Assembly: GCA_026008535.1 (NCBI GenBank)
Contig: BRKX01000011.1
Span: 14,330,001 to 14,394,000, forward strand
Source of the DNA: Perilla frutescens
Taxonomy: Eukaryota; Streptophyta; Magnoliopsida; Lamiales; Lamiaceae
DNA: 64,000 nt
Direction of reading: 5' to 3'
The notes below the pieces were generated by a model. That model was not told where the DNA came from. It ran no database searches and worked only from the letters and a program-made list of their open reading frames with translations. Below, piece by piece: positions 1 through 11,319 of this stretch. Both the position numbers and the translations under genes were made by a program. Each line of letters opens with the position of its first letter. Within the stretch, counting starts at the first letter, position 1.

Positions 1-26
1 GCGTCGTTAATATTTAGTTCTTTAGA

Positions 27-1100
27 ATGCCGCCAAGAAGAAGACAAGCCGAGAACAAAGATGAAAACGAACCTGAGCAAGCCCCAAATCCCGGTCTAAG
101 AGCTAAAAATGTGTTTTTAAAACACAAACCTCCATCTTTCAATGGTTTAGGCGATCCGATGGACGCCGAAAAATGGGTTCACTCCTTAGAGTGAATTTTT
201 GATTTCATAGCCTGTTCGGGAGAAGAGAAGTTAAGTTGCGATCTTTTCATGCTGACGGATGATGCGGACTACTGGTGGGAGTCCATTCGAAGGATAATAA
301 CCCCTAAGCAATGGGCGGAGTATAGTTAGGAAGATTTCAAGCACGACTTATATCAGAAGTGCATTCCGGATTGTTATCGAGAAGCAAAGGAAATGAAGTT
401 TTGGAACTTGAAGCAAGGAAAGAAGACGGTGTCGGAATATGACAGCGAGTTCAACCAATTGTCAAGGCATGCTCCACATCTAGTGGATTCAGACGGGAAG
501 AAAGCACGCAAGTTCAAGAAGGGACTTCGGTCTGAGATTGGCATAGCCCTCGCTGGGCAAGAAGACATGTCTTATTCCCGAACCTTAGCTAAAGCCTTAA
601 GCATAGAAGCCATCCTCCCTTGTGAGAGAGTTCAGCCCCGTCAAACAGCAAATGATCCACAAGGAAAGAGAAAGTGGAAAGGAGGAAGGAGAGATGATAG
701 AGGAAAAAAACCCCACTGGCAAATCCGACAGTCAGGGGTACCTCGCAATCAGCCTGACCCTAACCCTGGCCTGAGTTCATGTCAACAGTGCGGAAGGACG
801 CACCTTGAAGCTTGTCGAGCCAACTAAACTGGTTGCTACAACTGTGGAGAAGAGGGACACTTCAAGAGAGAGTGTCCTAAAGAAAACAACAGACAATCCC
901 AGACGCCACAGCAACCCTTGTACCCGCAGCCGCTTCGACAATTCCCTGAAAATCAACCAAGGCTGCAGTAAGGAGGACCTCAAGGACAAAGGCCGAGAAT
1001 GAATCCAAGGCCGAACCAAGGATGAGATCAACAGTCCAATCAAGGACAAAGGCCCCCTCAGTCGGCTCGTACTTATGCTCTCACTCAGCAGCAAGCTGCT
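27..1100 (+). pseudogene. gag of Tekay-type element, interrupted by stops
   Basis: The frame opens at ATG 27 with MPPRRRQAE and a proline-rich stretch, then a capsid-like domain including DYWWES near 265-285. The longest open piece is 393-827, with motifs such as QLSRHAPHL and FKKGLRSEI. It ends in two nucleocapsid zinc knuckles: CQQCGRTH near 780 and CYNCGEEGHFKREC at 834-875, the latter in CX2CX4HX4C spacing. A stop between the knuckles (825) and others upstream (about 192 and 327) break the frame. In an intact element this would package element RNA in cytoplasmic particles. The small open frames on the opposite strand here are shadows. Confidence 0.88.
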
Positions 1101-1513
1101 AAGGCCCCATGTAATCTGGCATGTATGATTACCCTCTTCAACATGCTTGTTTTAGCTCTCTTCGATACTGGAGCATCACATTCGTTTATGCTGAGTCTGC
1201 TTGTAAGAGATTGAAGATAAAACCTGAAAATGCTGAGAATGCCCTTGAGATAAGTATTCTATCTGGAAGAAGAACATAGAAGGAAAAACCTTTAAGTCAA
1301 ATCTTTACGTGATAAAGATTCAGAACTTCGATATAATCCTAGGAATGGATTGGTTAGCCTCAGCTTATGCCTCCATAAGCTGCCCTGAGAGAGAAGTAGT
1401 GTTTTGACCACCCGGGAAACCTGAGGTGAAGATCTACGGATCAAGGCTGGGAACTAAAGTACCAATGACATCCGCTTTAAAGGCCGCCAAGATGATGAGA
1501 AAGTAACTGCTAA
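1101..1513 (+). pseudogene. aspartic protease region of the gypsy polyprotein, broken
   Basis: The retroviral-type aspartic protease active site is visible as LFDTGASHSF, with the DTG triad at 1164-1172. It sits between the nucleocapsid knuckles and RT, as in Ty3/gypsy polyproteins, where it would cleave the polyprotein. Downstream, LGMDWL-type coding (about 1335-1360) is recognisable, but the frame is cut by several stops and at least one frameshift. No open frame of useful length survives. Confidence 0.75.
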
Positions 1514-3850
1514 GTGTTCTTGGTTAGTCTGACGAAGAAAGAAGAAGGAGAGCTGTCAATTGAAGACGTTTCAGTCATAAGAGAATACCCCGACGTATTC
1601 CCGAAGGAGTTACCAGGACTACCTCTAGTTAGACAAGTGGAGTTCGCCATCAAATTGGAACCAAGAGCTGCCCCAGTCTCAAAAGCCCCCTACAGAATGG
1701 CGCCTAAGGAGTTGCAAGAACTCAATGTTCAACTGCAAGAGTTATTAGACCTAGGTTTCATCCAACCTAGTGTGTCGCCTTGGGGAGCCCCAATCTTGTT
1801 TGTGAAGAAGAAGGACGGTACATTAAGAATATGCATCGACTATAGAGAGTTGAACAAGTTGACCATCAAGAATCGATACCCTCTACCAAGAATAGACGAT
1901 CTCTTTGATCAGCTTAAGGGAGCAAGTGTTTTCTCGAAGATAGACTTAAGGTCTGGGTATCACCAGTTGAAAATCCGAAAAGAAGATATTCCTAAAACTA
2001 CTTTTAGGACTCGCTATGGTCATTACGAGTTTGTAGTAATGCCATTTGGATTGACCAACGCCCCAGCAGTATTCATGGATTGATGAATCGGGTATTTTAC
2101 CCATATCTGGATAAGTTTGTGCTAGTTTTCATAGACGAAGGATGAAGAGGAACACCAAGAGCACCTAAGAGTGGTGCTGGAGACGTTAAGAAGAGAAAGG
2201 CTTTATGCTAAGTTTAGTAAGTGTGAGTTTTGGCTCAAAGAGGTGATGTTTCTAGGTCATATAGTGTCGACAGAAGGAATTAAGGTGGATCCAGCTAAGA
2301 TTAAAGCAGTAAGCAACTGGAAGTCTCCAAGGAACGTAAATGAGATAAGAAGTTTTCTAGGACTCACTGGATACTATCGTAGATTTATTGAAGGATTCTC
2401 ATCGATATCCAAGCCCATGACGCGACTACTAAAGAAGGACTCCAAGTTCAAGTAGACGCCAGAGTGTGAGGAAAGCTTCCAAACCTTGAAGAAAATGCTA
2501 ACCAAAGTCCCAGTATTGGCCGTTCTAGAAGGGAATGAAGACTTCGTGGTTTACGTAGATGCGTCAAAGAAATGAATAGGATGCATGCTGATGCAAAGAG
2601 GAAAGGTGATTGCTTATGCTTCGAGACAGCATAAGAATCACGAGCAGAACTATCCCACGCATGACTTAGAGCTAGCAGAAGTTGTTCATGCACTGAAGAT
2701 CTGGAGGCACTATCTCTACGGAGCTAAGTGTGAGATCTTCTCAGATCACAAGAGCCTGAAGTACTTCTTCAAGCAAAAAGATCTTAACATGAGGCAAAGA
2801 AGATGGTTAGAACTCATCAAAGATTATGACTGCACGATTCACTACCACCCAGGAAAGGTGAATGTGGTAGATGATGCCCTAAGTAGGAAAGAGAAGTCAG
2901 AGTTAGGACTCGTTCAAGTCCAGGAGGATCTTCGCAAGGAATTCGAAAAGTTGGGAATCGAGGTGCTAACACCACCTGAAAACACAAAGAGGAGCGAGTT
3001 TCTTGAGAAGAATAGGCTGGAAGCACAATCTAAAAACTCGCAAGACTTCGCGGAAGCCGCCGACAACGCGCTTTTTATGAAGGAAAGGCTTTGTGTGCCA
3101 AGCAAGGAAGAGCTGAAGGAGGAAATCATGTGCGAAGCACATGACACGCCATATACAGCGTATCCCGGAAGCACCAAGATGTATCAAGACCTCAAAAGGA
3201 ACTTCTGGTGGAATAACATGAAGAGAGAGATAGCTGTCTTCGTAGAAAGGTGTTTGAACTGTCAGCAAATGAAAGCCTTACATCAGAAACCCTCTGGTCT
3301 GCTCCAACCTTTAGAAATCCCCGAATGGAAGTGGGATCATATCAATATGGACTTTGTGGTAGGATTGCCAAAGTCTAAGCGGGGCAACACCACTATTTTG
3401 ATAGTAGTTGATCATTTATCGAAAGTCACACATTTTATTGCCGTTAAGATGACAGATGGGCTAGATCAATTAGCCCAGCTCTATGTTAAGGAGATTGTGT
3501 GTTTGCACGGAGTGCCAGTCTCGATTACATCGGATCGTGATACAAGGTTTACGTTAAGATTCTGGAGGAGCCTACAGGAAGCCATGAGACCAAAGCTCAA
3601 CTTCAGCGCAGCCTTTCATCCTCAGACAGATGGCCAGTCCGAGAGGACTATCCAGATTCTAGAAGATATGCTTAGAGGAGTAGTCATCGATCAAGGAAGC
3701 AGCTGGGAGGAGTTACTACCATTGGTAGAGGTTGCGTACAACAACAGCTACCAATCATCGATCAGCATGGCCCCTTATGAAGCCCTGTACGGAAGGAAGT
3801 GCAGATCGCTGTTGTATTGGGACAAAGTTGGAGAGAGAAGGATACTTTGA
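1514..3850 (+). pseudogene. pol: reverse transcriptase, RNase H and integrase core, frame-broken
   Basis: 1514-2083 encodes the N-terminal RT half, with [23 protein letters not shown], the catalytic-D motif [11 protein letters not shown] and MPFGLTNAP. The YIDD box near 2125-2145 has lost its central bases, so the catalytic DD pair is gone and the frame shifts. The RT thumb continues at 2171-2455 ([18 protein letters not shown]). RNase H follows with YVDASKK before a stop at 2574-2576, then [13 protein letters not shown] and [10 protein letters not shown]. Integrase has an HHCC zinc-finger region near 3130-3270 and a DDE core with [17 protein letters not shown] and [11 protein letters not shown]. 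This is the usual Ty3/gypsy order. Confidence 0.93.
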
Positions 3851-4393
3851 CCTGAAATGGTCCAGGAAGAAGTCCGGAAGATCGAGTTAATTTGTCAACG
3901 AATCAAGGAGGCTCAGGATAGACAAAAGGCTTTCGCAGATCAAAGAAGGACAGACCTCAGCTTTGACGTCAGATATAAAGTATTCTTGAAGGTATCTCCG
4001 ACCAGAAGAGTGGTTTGTTTTGGCAAACGAAACAAGCTAAGGCCCAGATTTATTAGACCCTTTGAGATTTTAGAGAAGGTGAATGAAGTAGCCTACAGGT
4101 TGGCCTTACCACCCAACCTGAGTGACGTTCATGATGTCTTTCATGTCTCAATGTTGAGAAAGTACGTGTTTGATCCAAAGCACGTGATTAGCAAGGAAGA
4201 GATAGTCCTGAATGAGGACTTCGCGTATGAAGAGAAGCCCTAGGCCATTGTAGATCGGAAGATCTAGAAGTTGAGGAAAAAGGAGATCAGTCTTGTAAAA
4301 GTAATCTGGAACCATCATGTTTCAGAGGAGGAAACCTGGGAGCTAGAATCGGAACTACTCAAGAAGTACCCTGAGGTCCCTTATCATGGTTAG
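3851..4393 (+). pseudogene. integrase C-terminus with chromodomain-like tail
   Basis: This follows a stop at the 3848-3850 junction. It holds the integrase C-terminal segment (RPRFIRPFEI, NEVAYRLALPP, DVFHVSMLRKY) and then a chromodomain-like tail with LVKVIWNHH and ETWELESEL, ending at TAG 4391-4393. In chromoviruses this tail is thought to steer integration to marked chromatin. Stops at 4241 and 4264 interrupt it. The counterpart in the inverted element (minus strand, 43074-43457) is open across the same region and confirms the reading. Confidence 0.85.
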
Positions 4394-5138
4394 TAACTTT
4401 CGGGATGAAATTTCTTTAAGGGGGGTAGGATGTAAAACCCTGGATTTTTGGTTTATGATTAGAGAATGCTTAATAGTAATTAAATAGTTAAGGAAGAAAT
4501 TTAAATAAGTTTTAAGTGAAGTCAGATGTCAGTCACGACTTTAGGGGTCAGTTTTCGTGAAATCATATTTTCAGAAATTTTGATCTTAACTCTGTTTTGG
4601 TCAAACTTGGACTCGTTAGAAAGGTTTTAATCCAAGGAGTGTGTTGGTGTTCCTGGAATTTTATTCTAAAGTCATTTGAGTTCCCGGTGGTGAAAAACGT
4701 ATTTAAAGGGTGAATGAATAGTAACTTTTGCGTGCGTTCGTGTTTTAAGAAATTTACAACATCCTCCTAGTTTATCCGAGTCTTGTTCTGTCAGGCCTCT
4801 CTTATGGAAAATGACTCAAGAATTTCATTCGCATTCATGGATTTCCATTCTGAGGTCAATCGGACGCTCGGGAGTAAAATCTGTCAGTCTGAGTGAATAG
4901 TAAAAAGTAATTCCCAAAAAGGAATCTTGGCTCGTTTTTGTTCTAATGGCCTCATCTTCACCACGAGTCAAGTTGCTTCACTAGTATTCGAGCTAATGAG
5001 TTTCCCGGTATTTTTAGATTTCGTGTCTGAGGTCATTTGGACCTCAACATCGAATAAAGCAGCTTTTAACCGAATCCGGAGTAACTTTTGCAGTGTTTCC
5101 GCACTGGAGTGGCTTCTCAAGGAAGCCAGGATCCCCTC

Positions 5139-5146
5139 TATAAATA
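5139..5146 (+). promoter_or_regulatory. LTR TATA box
   Basis: TATAAATA about 710 bp into the LTR. The same octamer sits at the equivalent place in both inverted Tekay LTRs (minus strand, 62454-62461 and 42320-42327) and in the LARD-like LTRs (50594-50601, 56348-56355). That conserved placement supports a role as the element's core promoter. Confidence 0.7.
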
Positions 5147-5890
5147 CAAAGACCCCCCCTCCTTCATTCATTTGCTCATTTCCAATCCATTTCATTTCCA
5201 AAGTGAGATCTTGAAAGCTTGAGAGAGTAGTCGAAGTTCTGTCGAAGTAAAAAGCGTTCGTTTTGAGTGTTTTGCAAGATAACAAGTGGAGTGGCATGGA
5301 AGGGATGCAGTGAGGGAATGTGCTAGGGGCGCCGTTGGGTCGTAGTAGGTGGCTCTGCCACCGTTGCGACTCGACGAGACGCCGAGATAGCCACCTTCCT
5401 TCGATGCACCTAACCCCGTCCATTCTTGTTCATCGGTCTCGATTCCATTTCTTTTCCATCTTTTAATTCCGCATTTACTTTTCGTTCTTCATGTTCTTTG
5501 TGTTCTTCATTATTACTCTTTTACTTTCCGTCTAAAGTTGTATTTTGATTCTTGTTGAAGTTCCAAGTTAATCACATTTATGTTATATTGCTCATTTTCA
5601 TTCTCGTCGTTATGATCCTCGTCTTTATTTCTCGTAATTAGTCTCGGTTATTCTGTTAAAGTTCCGTTCAAGTTATATTTAAGATTTCATCATTATTTTA
5701 TTTATTCAAGAAGGATTGTCGTGTTTATTCCGTTATAATGCCGATTTAAATTCAAAGTATGTTCGTTTCTATATTTTATTCAAAAGTTCTAAGCCTTGTT
5801 TCAAGTTTAAAATGTCGAAAAAGGAAGAGGCAAACGAATAACACCTCGACCAACACTTCGATTGAAAGTTTCGAAAGTTCGTGAAGGAGA

Positions 5891-6010
5891 ACGGACCGTG
5901 CAAGGCTTGCACGGCCCGTGCAGATCCATCCAGAACTCTCGGTCCCATTTTGTGAAGGAACTACACGGACCGTGCAAGGCTTGCACGGACCGTGCAAGGC
6001 TTGCATGGCC
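5891..6010 (+). repeat. palindromic 20-bp minisatellite inside the LTR
   Basis: Three copies of a 20-bp unit beginning ACGGACCGTGCAAGG lie at 5891-5910, 5965-5984 and 5985-6004, with diverged half-units between and after. Neighbouring units create perfect palindromes of the type CCGTGCAAG/CTTGCACGG. The block is far more GC-rich than the rest of the LTR. Confidence 0.85.
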
Positions 6011-7063
6011 CGTGTCGGAAGGTCTGGGCATTTTTATTTTTCACCCATTAAATAGCACAGCCCGTGCAGTGCCTCTGTAACCTTATTTTGTCTTCAATCG
6101 TGTTCTAAACTCGAGTCTTTCAAATTCTTGTGTTTTCTAAAGGTTCTAAAGTCGTACAATCTATGTTTAAGTCCTAGTTAAGGGTATATGAGTTAGATAT
6201 TGTTTAATTTCATGTTAGTAGTTAGAAATCCTTGAAGAAGGCCGCTAAGTCGATGATTCGACTTTTGTAGGAGGAAGTGAGCCTCGTGGGAATTCAGAGA
6301 AGGATCATCAGCTCGTTGCTTCATTTTCTGCTCCTTGATCGAGGTAGATAAATCTATACTCATCTAAAAGTTTGAGCTAATAAGCTCTAGAAGCATGTTA
6401 GGGCAAATGAGATATCCAATAAAATATTTTGCTCTGCCTGATTGATCTCTATACAAGGAAGGAAGGAAAGGAAAATGTTATGTGTTATTTGAGCTCTCGA
6501 GCATGTTTAGAAATGCTAGAATTGTTAAGTATTGATTTTGTTTAGCATGAGATATTAGAATTGTCTTTAGTTGCAATTCATGTTTATATACGTTCATTTC
6601 ATCGTATTTGAATGTTGCTATTTTGCTAAAGCTTCGTATAGTTAAAGGACTACCTTCTAGGGTTAGAGATAAATCCCTCATAGGCTGTGATCATGCTAAA
6701 GTAAAGGATTAGCCCCTAGACATTGCTCTAGGCTTGGTTTTCTTAGCAAGGATTAAGGAAGGAAGGAACTTAGCATTTTGCTTAATCATGAATTGAGCTC
6801 AGAGGACTTTGATCTTTGATCATTAAGTGAGTCACTGCTGGATTTATCCTTCACAAACTCATAAGGATATTCGAGGTAACCCCTCTTGTGTCCTAAGGCA
6901 TGTCTAAGGGTGCAGTTGACATCAGGTTTGAGCCAGGATGGGCCCAAAAGAAAAAGAAAAGGTTTTACGGATATGGAGAGGGCTTTTGCGTTTTGCTCTC
7001 CATATACCGTCAGTTGATTGATGGATATCTTGAGGTTTATTAAAGTGTTTTATTAAAACCCAC

Positions 7064-7081
7064 TGAGTACATTAGTGCTCA
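7064..7081 (+). other. conserved LTR stem-loop (TGAGTAC / GTGCTCA)
   Basis: A seven-pair stem (one G:U) around an ATTA loop, 548 bp before the LTR 3' end. The same structure with different stem bases is found in every other long gypsy LTR or LTR end in the window; see the first finding. Confidence 0.7.
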
Positions 7082-7612
7082 CGCCCCCTCTTTTTCAAAT
7101 GTTTTCTGGTTGAGATGCTGAGGATGTTGGTGGCTGTGGATGTGGGTTGGCTGCCAAGATTTTTTGCTATAGTATAAGTTTCTTTTTGAAATTCCATGAT
7201 GTTTCTGCTACTCTGATACACTCGTATTAATTTCTAAGTTATGTTATGTTTATCAAGATTCTTCGAATATTCCCTAAACATGATTATATATAAGTAATGC
7301 ATATTTAAGTTCTATTCCTGCTTCTCGATTATATTTCCTTTCGCCTATGAAGAGGCTTGTGCATTGATATCTGTGTATTCGCTTTGACCTATGAATGGGT
7401 CTATGCTTATTGGTATCTGATTAATTAGTCTTTTCATTTCGCTAAGCGTATTTCCTTCTTATTCAAAGTAAATTCGAGTATCGTCGCCTATCTTCAAGAG
7501 TTTATCATTATTCTTAAAACCATCCTTGTTAATCTTCCGTCTTTATTTGTTAATCCTTTAATAACACCCCGTCCCCATTCGTTAATCCCTATCTTGGGAC
7601 CGGGCTGTTACA

Positions 7613-8354
7613 AAAAAAATAGGCCCTACTAAAAAAAGGTCAAAAATATGAATATTAAATAAGATCCTGAGAAAAAATGGATAGACTCGATTCCAAAGAA
7701 ACAACTTGGACCGAGTCACATGGGGTAATAGAGTCTAGGTTGAGTGGCATACAAAGATAGAAACTATGGACAGTTCAAGGAAGGCTCCAATTTTCACCAT
7801 TTCTTCTACTGTTCTTACTCCTCACATTTTATTTTCAATTTTCCTTCTTAATTTGGATATTTGACTTGATCATCGGAGTCCGATTGATCACCAACACCCT
7901 GGATGATCTTCAGTTTCACGTTTCCTTATTTGTGTATACAGATCTTTGGTGTTCGAGAGTCGAGACGAAATTGATTGTGGATTTTGCATCCACAAATACA
8001 AACATACTAAAAGTGCTATAATACTTTTTCCATTCTTTAATATGTACACTGAATAATAATATGTAAAATTTTCTAGAGATTTCATGACAATTGATCAAAA
8101 TAAACTTACTAATCCACTTTAAAATAGCAATATATATAGTGGACGTACGTTTTACAACATGAATTTCGGAGTACTGGATATAAAAAAAAATGAATATATC
8201 TAAAAACTTTATTATTTTCAATAATTAATATTAGAAAATATACATCAAGTGTCCATACAAATTAAGTTTTTTTGTGTGTATAAATTAAGTTTTCCTGAAA
8301 GTTTTTAATATATATCATAAGAATGTATAATAATTCATACGAAATCATCGATTG
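7613..8354. other. AT-rich intergenic DNA, no gene seen
   Basis: Flank of the first retroelement. Only short frames with frequent stops are found on either strand, with no recognisable motif. Confidence 0.6.
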
Positions 8355-8671
8355 CATATTTGGTGTTGCATTCCCATTGTACACTCGATTTTTTAAATTT
8401 TTAAATTTTTTTTCTTTGATTTCAATTCATTATACTTTGCTTCAATTTTATGGGTTCATCTTACTCAATTATGGATTAATAATTTTTTAAAATAATCAAT
8501 TAATGACTAAAAAATTGAATGAATTATAATGCATTCTAATTATGTATGATGAATCCTAAATAATAAGTGTAAAATGAAACTAAAGTATAAGAAATTGAAA
8601 TTGAAGAAAATAATTAAAAAAAAAAGACTAAAATAATCGAGTGTGCAATAGAAAATGCAACATCAAATGTG
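8355..8671. mobile_element. foldback MITE with terminal inverted repeats of about 125 bp
   Basis: The two halves are reverse complements for most of their length. The left end starts CATATTTGGTGTTGC and the right end, reverse-complemented, starts CACATTTGATGTTGC; both continue through ACACTCGATT and on to GGTTCATC / GGATTCATC around a short AT-rich centre. There is no coding capacity. Superfamily and target duplication are not clear, and the ends are set by where the inverted match stops. Confidence 0.7.
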
Positions 8672-8962
8672 AAATAGAGGATTTCAGCTGATAATAATTC
8701 ATATTAGAAATTGCTAATATTTTAGTTACTATTTTAACTACATGTTATCAGAAAGTTTAGTTTAGAATATTATGTTAATAGTCTGCTAATAATTTGATAA
8801 TACCATCTAAAAAAAGTTACAATTAGAATGTTCTAGTTGCCGAATTTGGAGCTATAATAGTTTATTTATATTTTCTTACGTTTATGTAATGTTTTAAGAA
8901 TAAATACAAAACAAGATAAAAGTGATCTTTTTTTTCTCTTTTTCTTTTTTTGGGAGGTTGAT

Positions 8963-8965
<3 letters not shown>

Positions 8966-8994
<29 letters not shown>
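8966..8994. repeat. (GA)n microsatellite
   Basis: Uninterrupted GA dinucleotides, followed by shorter GA-rich runs to 9035. 8672-9110 otherwise holds nothing recognisable. Confidence 0.9.
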
Positions 8995-8996
<2 letters not shown>

Positions 8997-9116
8997 ATTA
9001 TTTATTTATTAATCAATGAGAGAGGGAGAGAGAGTATTATTCATTAATCAATTAGAGAAGGTACGAAGCTTATGTGAATATAACTCTAAAAATTTCATCA
9101 TGTATGATAGAAAAAA

Positions 9117-9290
9117 GGGCAAAGTGTCAAATAAATATTTAAACCATATGTACAGATTCACTCAAATAATAAAATTGTTTTTTTTCCTCAAATACACATC
9201 TTAACTATTTAAAAAATACAATCGGTCTCTTAAACTATTAAAAAAAATTAAACTAACTTGACGTTAACACCGTTAGTTTTTTGTATTAAT
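9117..9290. mobile_element. single Mutator-like terminal repeat (remnant)
   Basis: The segment from GGGCAAAGTGTC to the sequence around AACACCGTTAG matches the long terminal repeats of the element at 11320-11991, for example AAATACACA..AACTATTTAAAAA and the GTTAACACCGTTAG core. No partner in inverted orientation lies nearby, so this is probably half of a decayed element. Confidence 0.55.
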
Positions 9291-9529
9291 TAAAATGTAT
9301 CACACAATTTTGTGTGATAGACAAAAGAGGTGGTCTTGTGTATATTTAAGGTAAAAAAAAAAAAGTCAACTAATAGGCGCATGCAGCCTACGTGCGTGTG
9401 CCACATGCCGCGCGTGGGTTACACACACCTACATTTTTTTTTTATTATTATTTTCAATTTTATGAGTTTCTGTTTTTTTTTTTTTTTAGATTTCCTCCCA
9501 AAAATTATACTCTCTAAAATGAAATTAGT

Positions 9530-9955
9530 GAACCTTAAAATTAAAATGAATTAATTTAATTTATTTAAAATAAATATAAATATATACCCAATAATGGAAT
9601 TAATGAACTCTAAAATTAAAGTAAATTAATTTAATTTTTTAAAATTCGACGACTCGCGCAATGCACTCGCCCGATGCTAACTCGTGGGCTCGTGCATTGC
9701 GCTCAACAATTAATTTTTTTGAAACAAATATAAGCGCTAATTGAAAATAAGAAAACCTAATTTTGAAATAAATATATACTCTAAAATCGAATTAGTGAAC
9801 TCTAAAATCGAATTAGTGAACTCTAAAATCGAATTAGTGAACCCTAAAATTAAAGTGAATTAATTTTTTTTTTGTAATCTAACGACTCATGTAATGCACT
9901 CGCCCGACGCTAGCGTGTGAGCTTGTGCATTGTGCTCGACAATTAATTTTTTCGT
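9530..9955. repeat. duplicated AT-rich repeat with a GC-rich hairpin core
   Basis: Two successive copies (about 9574-9735 and 9760-9955) share an AT-rich lead with AATTAGTGAACTCTAAAAT-type phrases and then a hairpin core. In the first core, GCGCAATGCAC at 9656-9666 pairs perfectly with GTGCATTGCGC at 9692-9702, with an inner GCCC/GGGC pairing. The second copy is diverged. Before it, a 21-bp unit containing AATCGAATTAGTGAAC repeats three times (9780-9843). A third, shortened copy lies at 33060-33185. The family is not recognised. Confidence 0.7.
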
Positions 9956-10285
9956 ATGTTATGATTTATCTCATCAATAATAAGTTTTTATTTTAGATAA
10001 TTTAACTTTTAATCCCATTAGAATAAGGTCAAAATACTTTTAGTTCCACATCTGACTATTTTGGTCCTAAAGATTTATTTACTTAATATTTTTTGTATCA
10101 AATTTTATTTTTTACGATTTTTTGGTCTCAAAACTAACAGCTTACTTTATAAACTATTTGAGCATGTTAATTTTGGAATGAAAAAAATTGGAAAATAAAA
10201 TTTAAAACCACAAAAGTCGTGAAAATAAAACTTAGACAAAAAGATGTTAAGATTTATATTGAAAAAACAAGTAGATAATGAAAAT

Positions 10286-10350
10286 ATGATTAGATATTTT
10301 GTAGGAAAAACGAAATCATTTTTCCTACAAAATGTCATATCTATATCATA
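10286..10350. repeat. perfect 15-bp inverted repeat
   Basis: ATTTTGTAGGAAAAA at 10296-10310 and its exact reverse complement at 10319-10333 flank an 8-base loop, with weaker outer pairing (TATGAT / ATCATA). It lies in AT-rich DNA with no gene. It could be a decayed MITE or a chance foldback. Confidence 0.6.
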
Positions 10351-11319
10351 ATCAGGTAATTACAACGCACATAATATAATATCCTCGACTTTTTTGGTCC
10401 GAAATTTTAATTGTAGACCTTTTTTGTTCCAAAAAACTAATAGCCCTAAATGGTTGTTAAGATTAAAATTATTTTTTCTCTATTCTGTTCAAACAAAAAC
10501 TGAAATTATCCTTTTTTATTTCTTGACTAAAAAAAACTAAAATAATATTCGCTCATCAAAATTTGTTTTTCGTTTCCCCATAAAAAAAATGAGTTGTCTT
10601 CACTTTTTAAAATGTAAACGGTTCCAGAATACGGATTAAAACAAGAACCGGAACCGACAGTTTCGCACCTGTAACAATGGCCGACGATTCAGAACCATAA
10701 TCAAAATCGTGTTCTGATGTCCGGTTTCAATTCCAAAAAATGGAAATTGAGAACAAGCGGTTCTAACCGTGAATTGTCTTTTTTTTTTTTTAATTTCACT
10801 ATGATAAATTTGTACATATTTGAATAAAAATACTCACAAATTAGGAATCTACGAAATAATATAAGATTTCCATAATGAGATATTATTACAAAGAGAAATT
10901 TGTGAACTCACTTGCACGCTCCCTGAGAAACTTCCATGTGAGTCACCCATCTCATTATTGCTCTAGATCAAGTCCACTTAACTTTAAAGTTATGGTGGAA
11001 CGAACGCAAGAAAAGAAGATGCACCTTGTGGTATGAGTAGCACCAATCAAATCATTTAAGTATCAAATCATTTAAGTTCTCCTCGACTATACAGTCTCAT
11101 TCTTGTATACCTCAGAATCCCTCTCTTTCGTGTGAATTCGGTTCATTCATGCGGCCCTTCGCTTGGAAGTTTTATAGGAATCACTCTTTATCCATGTCTT
11201 GCACCAACAATTACTCTATGCTTCAGCCTCATGCATCTCATAGCCAAATATCAATATTCTTTTATAAGAAAAGTCTAACTCTTGTCTTTGATATGAAACC
11301 GATGTGGGAAAAAAATATA
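10351..11319. other. AT-rich intergenic DNA, no gene seen
   Basis: No coding motif was seen. 10620-10770 has GGAACCGG / CGGTTC-rich phrases like those at 14950-15050, suggesting two decayed copies of a dispersed repeat. The open frame at 11149-11346 has no recognisable product. Confidence 0.45.

Larger units (their letters stand above)
1..7612 (+). mobile_element. Ty3/gypsy retrotransposon, Tekay/Del-type chromovirus, 5' part outside window, decayed
   Basis: The order is gag, protease, reverse transcriptase, RNase H, integrase, a chromodomain-like tail, a polypurine tract at 4411-4430 and a 3' LTR starting TGTAAAACCC at 4431 and ending GCTGTTACA at 7612. Integrase downstream of RT makes it Ty3/gypsy. 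The start MPPRRRQAE, two zinc knuckles, the C-terminal chromodomain-like segment and the long LTR point to the Tekay/Del chromoviruses (family knowledge). Stop codons, a missing YIDD segment and frameshifts show it is dead. The 5' LTR lies upstream of the window, so the target duplication cannot be checked. A related element lies inverted at 40927-63169. Confidence 0.93.
4431..7612 (+). repeat. 3' LTR of the plus-strand Tekay-type element (3182 bp)
   Basis: It begins with TG directly after a polypurine tract and ends with CA at 7612. It contains a good TATA box (TATAAATA, 5139-5146), a palindromic GC-rich cassette (5891-6010), a 7-bp palindromic arm pair around AAGTCGA near 6250, and a conserved stem-loop at 7064-7081. 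Long parts match, inverted, the LTRs at 59857-63169 and 40927-43037. Small open frames within it, such as the minus-strand one at 4968-5423, recur in the other LTRs only because the DNA is homologous; I do not treat them as genes. Confidence 0.9.

Noticed and set aside
4968..5423. Open frame on the minus strand, repeated at 42047-42268 and 62181-62402
   Set aside because: The similarity comes from homologous LTR DNA. It lies in the LTR leader just after the TATA box, antisense or unrelated to element genes, with no domain.
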